A program made the translations under genes and the position numbers. Below are positions 58,130-64,000 of a stretch of DNA of 64,000 nucleotides, piece by piece. The DNA comes from Heterohyrax brucei (taxonomy: Eukaryota > Chordata > Mammalia > Hyracoidea > Procaviidae). The DNA lies in assembly GCA_028571685.1 (NCBI GenBank), contig CM053162.1, forward strand, positions 47,402,851-47,466,850. Reading direction: 5' to 3'. Under the pieces are notes generated by a model. It was not told the origin of the DNA. It worked only from the letters and a program-made list of their open reading frames with translations, and made no database searches. The first letter of the stretch is position 1. Each line of letters begins with the position of its first letter.

Positions 58130-58480
58130 GGGTACTACTTACAGTTAGTTCCTCTGCTGACTGGTTTTGTCATCACAATCTCTCAACAGCTCCTTTCCCT
58201 CATCAGTGAAGTGTAGATAATGTCCTCTACTTTGGATGAATTGTTTAGAAGATTGAAAGAGTGAGTGATCATTTATTCATTCATCTATAGATATGTACTG
58301 TAGATACGTACCAGTTACTGTGTTAGGTACCAAGGATATATCATTGTCCATCCTCATAAAAATTTTCAATCTAACAAGAAAAACAGATAATTAAATAAGT
58401 GTTGACAATAAAGTATAGTGACAGTTATAATGGACAAGGACAAAGTGCTGTGGGAATATAGAACAGGAGACCTAACCTAG
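58130..58480. mobile_element. MIR and L2-class fragments
   Basis: 58,130-58,260 is MIR-like. 58,262-58,480 ('atttattcattcatctatag', 'gtgttaggtaccaaggatat', 'aaaacagataattaaataag') is an ancient LINE-class pattern. Confidence 0.5.
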
Positions 58481-58781
58481 CCTAGAACTCAAGGAAGAGC
58501 TCCCAAGTGGTGTGAAACAGTTGCAAAGTAGTATACTGTGGTCATGTATGCTTTTATTTCTGTAGATTAGACTGCTCTCTTGTTCACGGCAGGGAGACAT
58601 TATGCAGTAGGATATAAAACTTCCTGGTAAAGTTGGAATGCTGAGCTGGACCAAATTTCAATGGATGTTGCTGACATCATCAGTAGGGCATACCCTTTGA
58701 ATATTGTTTCCAGGATCATGGATGGATTTGCTTTCGTAGAGTTTCTGGCTGGCACAAACTGTTAAGCATAGAAGGTCCGAC

Positions 58782-59381
58782 AAGTCTGTGAACTTAATTG
58801 TTCTAAGTGCTACATACCTCAGTGCAGAGTATCACTACAGTCACATTTGAAGTACTTCTCTTGGGAAGCTATGCACAGATGCTGGTGCTTAGTCGACCCC
58901 TCAAAGCAATTTTGGAATTCTTTCTGGAATGGCCATTGCACACAGTGGCATGTGGGCATGTTTGCAAACTTAATTGCACAGTTGTCTGTGAGGGAGTTTT
59001 TAGCTAGTAATCAAATAACTGTATTGGAACACCCTCCCTCCTTACCTGATCTGGCCTCCCAATGACTTCTTTCTTTCTTTCTTCCTTCCTCCCTTGCTCC
59101 CTCCCTTCCTAATTGTGATTGTGTGAAAGTGTACAATCCACTGCCCACCTATGTGTAGCTCCTACTTTTTTCTTTACCTGAACATAAAGGAAATATTGAA
59201 AGGAGACATTTTGATGACATTCAGGACATCAACGGTAATGACAGCTCTGATGGCCTTTCCAGAAGAAGACTTCCAGACTTGCTTTGAAGGGTGGACTAAG
59301 TGCTGGCATCTGTGCATAGCTTCATAGTGATATTCAGGAGTAAGGTATGTAGCACTTTTTCCTGGAAGAGTTCACAAACTT
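58782..59381 (+). mobile_element. Palindromic mariner derivative, copy 1
   Basis: The outer ends are inverted ('gtctgtgaacttaattgttc' against the complement of 'gagttcacaaactta'). The inner arms are also inverted: 'cttgggaagctatgcacaga' on the left faces 'ctggcatctgtgcatagctt' on the right. The centre carries a transposase C-terminal frame in sense ('gacattttgatgacattcag'). A low-complexity run and a short family A end (about 59,068-59,165, antisense) interrupt it. Strand is that of the transposase remnant. Confidence 0.75.
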
Positions 59382-59394
59382 AATCAGCAGTCTT

Positions 59395-59580
59395 TGTAGA
59401 TTACTAGTTGAGAAAGTAATGATTTGAACCCACCCAGAGACACCTCGGAAGAAACACCTGACAGTCCTCCTCCAAAAGTTCACAGCCTTGAAAACGTTAT
59501 GAAGTGTAGTTTTACTCTGCAACAAATGGGGTCACCATGCTTCAAAATCCGCTTGATGTAAATGAGTTTGGTTTTTTGTT
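59395..59580 (+). mobile_element. AfroSINE, longer subtype
   Basis: The head is truncated. 'gaacccacccagagacacct' and 'aaatggggtcaccatgcttc' identify it. Confidence 0.75.
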
Positions 59581-59704
59581 TATATCCAACTTGCTTGTTT
59601 GAAGAAAGCCAGAGTTCCAGTTAAAGAGGAATAGAAACTGCAGAGATAGGAAATGTGAAAGAAACTCTGGGAGGTAAGTGATTTCCCAGACAAATCAGTA
59701 AAGT

Positions 59705-59800
59705 AACACTACAGACTTCCATCTTCAAGTACATCCAGAATCCAGCTACTTCTCTCCACTTCCTCTGTAATACCCTCTTCAAACCATCATCACCCATCAG
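59705..59800. mobile_element. L2-class fragment
   Basis: 'catccagaatccagctactt' followed by 'ctccacttcctctgtaatac' matches the L2-class coding or 3' pattern. The antisense RTE cuts it off. Confidence 0.5.
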
Positions 59801-59814
59801 TGGGACAACCGTGT

Positions 59815-61250
59815 TGTGTTAGAAGCTGTTGAGTTAGTTCCAAAGCACAGTGACTGTGCATACGATGGAAAGAAGCTCTGTCTAGTCCTGTGCCATCTTC
59901 ACAGACATTACCATATTTGAGCCCATTGTTGCAGCCACTGTGTCACTCTATCGTGCTGAGGGTCATCCTCCTCTGGGCTGACAGTCTATTCACCACGCAT
60001 GATGTCCTTTTCCAGGAACTCATCCCTGCTGGTAATGTGTTCAGAATACACGAGAGAAACTCTTGACATCCTTGTCTCTAATAAGTATTCTGGCTATACT
60101 TTTCCAAGACATTTTGTTCTTCTTTATTCAGTATTCTTTGCCAGCACCATAGTTTAAAGACATCATTTCTTTTGTCTTATTGATTGTCCAGCTTTCACAA
60201 TGCACATGGGGACATTGCAAATATTATGACTTGGGTCAGGTGCACATAATTTTCCAAGTGACATTTTTAGTTTTAAACACAGAGGTCTTTTGCAGTGGAT
60301 TTTCTCAATGTGGTAAGTTGTTTGAATTCTTGACTGCTGCTTACCTGAGTTTTGTGGATCCAAGTAAAATGAAATCCTAGACAATGTCAGTCTTTTCTCC
60401 AGATATCATGATGTTACTAATTGTCCAGTTGTGAGAATTTTTGTCTTTTCTATGTGGAGGCATAATCCACACTGAAGGTAGTAATCTTTCGATCTTCATC
60501 AGGAAGTTCTTTAAATACTTTTCATTTTCCACAAGTGAAGTTGCATCTGCATATTGCAGGTTGTTAAGGAGTCTTCCTCCAATTCCAGTGTCATGTTCTT
60601 CTTCATATATGATGAGGTCTGATAGTTAAGTCAACGAACGTGATTGTTCTAAGTGCTGCATACCTCATTGCTGAACATCACTACGGTCACCTTCCAAGTA
60701 CTCCCCTTGGGAAGCTATGCACTGACACCAGCACCTAGTCTACCTTTCAAAGTAGTTTTGGAACTCTTTCTGGAAAGGCCATTGCACATGCTGGTGCAGT
60801 GTAGAGTTTGCAAACTTAATCATATAGTTGTCTGTGAGGGAGTTTTTACCAGTAAACAAGTAACTGCACTGAAATATCCTCGCTACTTAGCTGATCTGGC
60901 CCGCAATAACTTTTTTGTTCACCTAAAGATAAAGGAAATATTTAACGGAAGATATTTTGATGACATTCAGGACATCAGGGGTAATACGATGACAACTCTG
61001 ATGGCCATTCCAGAAAAAGTATTCCAACCTTGCTTTGAAGGCTGGGCTAGGTGCTGCCGTCGATGCATAGTTTCCCAAGGGTAGTACTTGGAAGGTGACC
61101 ATAGTGATATTTGGCAATGAAGTCTGTAATACTTTTTCCAGGATGAGATCTTGTATAGTCCAGCTTCTCAGATTATTTGTTCTGAATACAAATTGAAAGT
61201 GTACAAACCTGCTGCATACCTTTCCTGATTTTAAACAACATGAAAACTGT
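59815..61250 (-). mobile_element. RTE-class LINE, antisense, split by a mariner
   Basis: 59,815-60,607 and 61,151-61,250 are consecutive parts of one RTE read in complement ('tgctgcttacctgagttttg', 'atcttcatcaggaagttctt', then 'tagtccagcttctcagatta' and 'cctttcctgattttaaac'). The mariner sits exactly between them, so the RTE is older. Confidence 0.8.
60608..61150 (+). mobile_element. Palindromic mariner derivative, copy 2
   Basis: The right half is an ordinary mariner 3' end. A sense frame through about 61,084 carries YLADLARNNFF, FNGRYFDDIQDI, AIPEKVFQPCFEGW and RRCIVSQG, in the order of the mariner transposase C-terminus. The left arm is an inverted copy of the last 170-180 bp. 'gtcaccttccaagtactccc' at 60,685 faces 'gtagtacttggaaggtgacc' at 61,081, and 'atgcactgacaccagcacct' faces 'aggtgctgccgtcgatgcat'. 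The first two catalytic regions of the transposase are absent, so it cannot be autonomous. In the usual third-aspartate motif (DLAPxDF) the last Asp is replaced by Asn here. Confidence 0.8.
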
Positions 61251-61289
61251 GAAAGCGTCAAAACTGTCTTCCTGAGTTTACTTTAATCC

Positions 61290-61487
61290 TCCTGTATATG
61301 TGTCCTGCTTGGTAAAGTAGCGGGTCAGCAAAAAAGAGGAGGACCCTCAATGAGATGGCCTGACACGGTGGCTGCAGCAGTGGGCTTATGCATAAATATG
61401 ATTGTGGGTACGGCACAGGACCAGGCAGTGTTTCGCTCTGTTGTGCATGAGTCAGAACTGGCTCGACAGCAGCTAGCAACAACGTAT
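61290..61487 (+). mobile_element. RTE 3' end, sense
   Basis: 'ttggtaaagtagcgggtcag', 'agatggcctgacacggtggc' and 'gagtcagaactggctcgaca' end in an AAC-rich tail. This matches 47,795-47,945. The final 'gagtcagaactggctcgaca' also matches the AfroSINE tail. Confidence 0.75.
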
Positions 61488-62107
61488 GTGGCTCCACAGA
61501 CGTTCCAAACTCCAAAATGCTTTGTTCCTACTTGGGCACATGAAGTCACAGAAGACCACTGGTTTTCAAGGAGACGAGGGCTTGGATGAAAGAGTATGGA
61601 AAGAAACTTGTGCTCATTTGCAAGACGAGGAAATGTGGATAGGTGCTGCCAGCTGGCTTCACACTGTGAATGAGTATTAGGTAAATAAACAAGACCAGCT
61701 GAGTCTCCCCCTGTGGTTTTTGTATTAGAGGATTTTTTGATAAGTTCCTTCTTTACTTTACCCTTTTCCCAGACTCCCCTCCGCCACAATTTCCCAGGCA
61801 TTCCTAGGGTTGTCTCCCAACTGCAAGCCCTCTCTGTGCCTCTTCATCTCTTTCCATCTGCCCCTGGCTTACTCCTGCGGTCTCTCCCAGCCCTGCCCAA
61901 AACCCTCTTGATTTTCATCCTAACCCCCTGAATTGGGGAACTGGTCGGGGAGCTAGTGTCTCTTTTGGTCAGCTCTTCTGGGTGCCTTGGGCAGAGGCTG
62001 GAGACTCAGTGTAGGTGATGATGAGAACAAGTAACCAGACCCAGGCTTGGGGCAGGACTTTACCCTCCATCGATGATCTGTTTTAAACTTGAACATGCTG
62101 CAAATAG
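61488..62107. other. Non-coding stretch, no gene recognised
   Basis: No repeat family or exon is assigned. The 158-codon minus-strand frame (61,325-61,801) runs through the RTE tail and is not a gene. Confidence 0.45.
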
Positions 62108-62256
62108 AAACGCTGGTGGTGTAGTGGTTAAGTGCTACGGCTGCTAACAAAACGTCTGGCAGTTTAAATCCACCAGGCATTGCTTAGAAACTCTATGGGG
62201 CAGTTCCATTCTGTCATAGAGTCAGAGTCGACTCGATGGCAATGGGTTTATGGTTC
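62108..62256 (+). mobile_element. AfroSINE, well-preserved
   Basis: The head 'cgctggtggtgtagtggtta' and the tail 'gagtcagagtcgactcgatg' are close to the family pattern. It is among the youngest copies in the window. Confidence 0.93.
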
Positions 62257-62919
62257 AAATATCAACCAAGCAAGGGATCAAGCACACCATTATTGCAACA
62301 TCTGTATTTTTCTTCCCCAACTTTTTTTTCTAAAATGTTCCCAACCTACACTAAAGTTGAAAGAAAAAAATGATGAAATCCACTTATTAGGTTGGATTCA
62401 GCAGCTGTTAATATTTACTTTCTCTCTGTTAATATCTGCTGTATTTACCTGCCAACCTACCTATCTCAACACACATACACACGCATATATATGTACATAG
62501 AAAATGAAACTTTTGAAGTAAACTACAGACAACTTACCATTTCACCCTAAATACTTCATTGTGTGTTTCCTAAGAATAAAGACATTTTCTTACACCTCAC
62601 AATACCATTACCCATGAAATTTCACATTAGTGAAATAATATTTTCTAAAATGTAGCCCAAAATATGCCAGTTGTTCCAAAAATCTCCTTGAAAGTTTTTC
62701 CCAACTCAGAATCTGATAAAGGATCAAGTACTTCATTTGATTGTCATGTTTCTTTTTTAGTCTCCTTTAATCCTTTAATTTAGAACAATCCCCGTAACTT
62801 TTTTTGTCCTGTGTTTCGTGACACTGACATTTGACAGTTCAGACCAGTTGTCCTGTGTAATGCCCCCAATCTATGTGCGTGTCAGATTGTTTCTTTGTGA
62901 TCAGACTTTTGTTAAGCTT

Positions 62920-62993
62920 GTGTGTATATACATACATACATATACATATGTGTATGTGTACATGTGTATATTATGTATGTATACACACACACA
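62920..62993. repeat. (TATG/CATA)n and (CA)n microsatellite
   Basis: TACATACATATACATATGTG-type repeat ending in CACACACACA. Confidence 0.9.
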
Positions 62994-62996
62994 GGG

Positions 62997-63145
62997 GAAA
63001 CCCTGGTGATGTAGTGGGTTAAGTGCTGCATCTGCTAATTGTAAGGTAGGCAGTTCAAATCCACCAGGTGCTCTGCGGAAACTCTATAGGGCACTTCTAC
63101 TCTGATCTCTAGAGTTGCTATGGGTTGGACCTGACTCTGTGTATT
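62997..63145 (+). mobile_element. AfroSINE nested in L1
   Basis: 'gaaaccctggtgatgtagtg' to 'gagttgctatgggttggacc'. The tail is shortened. Confidence 0.9.
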
Positions 63146-63480
63146 TCCCCCTGCAAGTTATCACGAAGTCCACAATATTAATTTGTTTGTTTATTGGAGA
63201 TGCTAAATATGACCATTTTTTTCAAATGTCATCCATCACATTTTTCTATTGTAAAGGTAATTTTTACTCTTTGAAATTAATAAGGAATAACAGTACTTTT
63301 TACCCTTTTGCAACTAATATGGAGTGAAAAGGGGATGCTTAGTGACTGAAATCTCCAACGATCCCAGTAGTTTAGCAGCTGTTGATGGTCCTTGGTTATT
63401 ATATCGGTGGTTACGAAGTGGAAATTTTTCTGATCATATCAGTCTTCTGTATTTATTAGTTGGCATTTATTTGTAAAAAA

Positions 63481-64000
63481 GAATAAAGAAAGAATTCTCC
63501 CCGTCTTTTTTTTATAGCTTCAGTTTAAATTCTAGATGCCTTCTTTTGTTTTGCTCAATATATCATAATCCATTATTATTATTTTTTTGATGCTCAAATT
63601 ATTTTAAATTTGGCTAGTACAAGCCAGTACCTTTAACTTCAGTTATTTACAATGACTTCTAAGATTATTATACCAGGGAAAAAAACAGGTGTTTTGTTCT
63701 GTGGATGGAGCAAATATTTTCTTTTGGGGAGTGGGATGTAGCGTTAGGTTTTGGACAGGAGATTAGAAGAGCTAACCAGGATTTTGTGATTTGAGTTGTG
63801 TAGTCATTTGAAGAATTTCTAGTTGGCCTAAGCCCCATGTGTTCATTGACTATGAATCAGAAAAAAGAAGAAAAGAAAAAGAAATACTAGTTGCTCTTCT
63901 GAGAAGCTAATTTACTTACTAGGAAACGATGAAGTCATAGAGGTGTCCCCAGAAGCAATCATTTGCACTGCACCATGACATTAACTGACATTAGAAAATA
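63481..64000. other. Non-coding end of the window
   Basis: AT-rich, with a T-rich run near 63,580. Nothing is assignable. Confidence 0.45.

Larger units (their letters stand above)
62340..63480. mobile_element. Old L1M-class fragment with a SINE inside
   Basis: 'ttgattgtcatgtttctttt', 'cgtgacactgacatttgaca' and 'ttattagttggcatttattt' follow the order of an old L1 segment. The SINE at 62,997-63,145 and a TATG/CATA repeat interrupt it. Orientation is not decided. Confidence 0.5.

Noticed and set aside
60653-61084. 143-codon frame as a domesticated transposase
   Set aside because: Only the second half is genuine transposase C-terminus. The first half is the inverted arm read in sense, and the catalytic N-terminal part is missing.
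1-64000. CRISPR array, operon or prokaryotic mobile element
   Set aside because: Repeat types, CpG islands, splice-like signals and the absence of dense coding show mammalian nuclear DNA.

Overview
The window is mammalian nuclear DNA. Roughly fifty copies of one tRNA-derived SINE dominate it. The SINE carries the pol III A/B-box core, a 'gctgctaaccaaaaggtc' stretch and a 'gagtcg(g/a)a.tcgactcgac' tail, which is the AfroSINE type of Afrotheria. RTE-class LINEs, MaLR-type LTRs and an abundant poly(A)-tailed retroposon accompany it. Together these point to an afrotherian, most likely a paenungulate such as an elephant. No protein-coding exon could be supported anywhere. The ORFs of 60-270 codons are chance frames in repeats or in CpG-rich DNA.

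Layout. From 1 to 29.9 kb is repeat-rich non-coding DNA with SINEs, MIR, MER5-like and hAT fragments, and two AT-rich repeat-free blocks (7.1-7.4 kb and 16.1-16.5 kb) that look like conserved regulatory elements. At 24.88-26.83 kb lies a complete non-autonomous MaLR-type endogenous retroelement. It has two 501-bp LTRs that read as identical, a 5-bp target duplication, and no gag or pol. From 29.9 to 32.2 kb is a large CpG island with CCAAT, ETS/CRE, octamer and YY1-like sites and no TATA box in the usual position. From 35.3 to 36.8 kb is a second CpG-rich block ending in a consensus TATA box, a plausible start site and a GT splice donor on the + strand. These two islands are the only strong promoter candidates. 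They probably belong to a gene, or a divergent pair, whose coding exons lie outside the window. I could not identify it.

From 37 to 64 kb is dense repeat territory. An old RTE element (44.8-47.95 kb) is split by three later retroposons, one of them itself carrying a SINE. MaLR LTRs lie at 39.6, 44.1, 50.3 and 53.4 kb. Two related L1 3'-UTR blocks (54.2-55.6 and 57.5-57.96 kb) appear to share a SINE junction. Two palindromic mariner derivatives (58.8-59.4 and 60.6-61.15 kb) carry the same inverted duplication of the transposase 3' end; the second sits inside an antisense RTE.

The genes do not work together here in any operon-like sense. The visible biology is a probable promoter region embedded in layered transposon insertions whose order can be read from target-site duplications and nesting.
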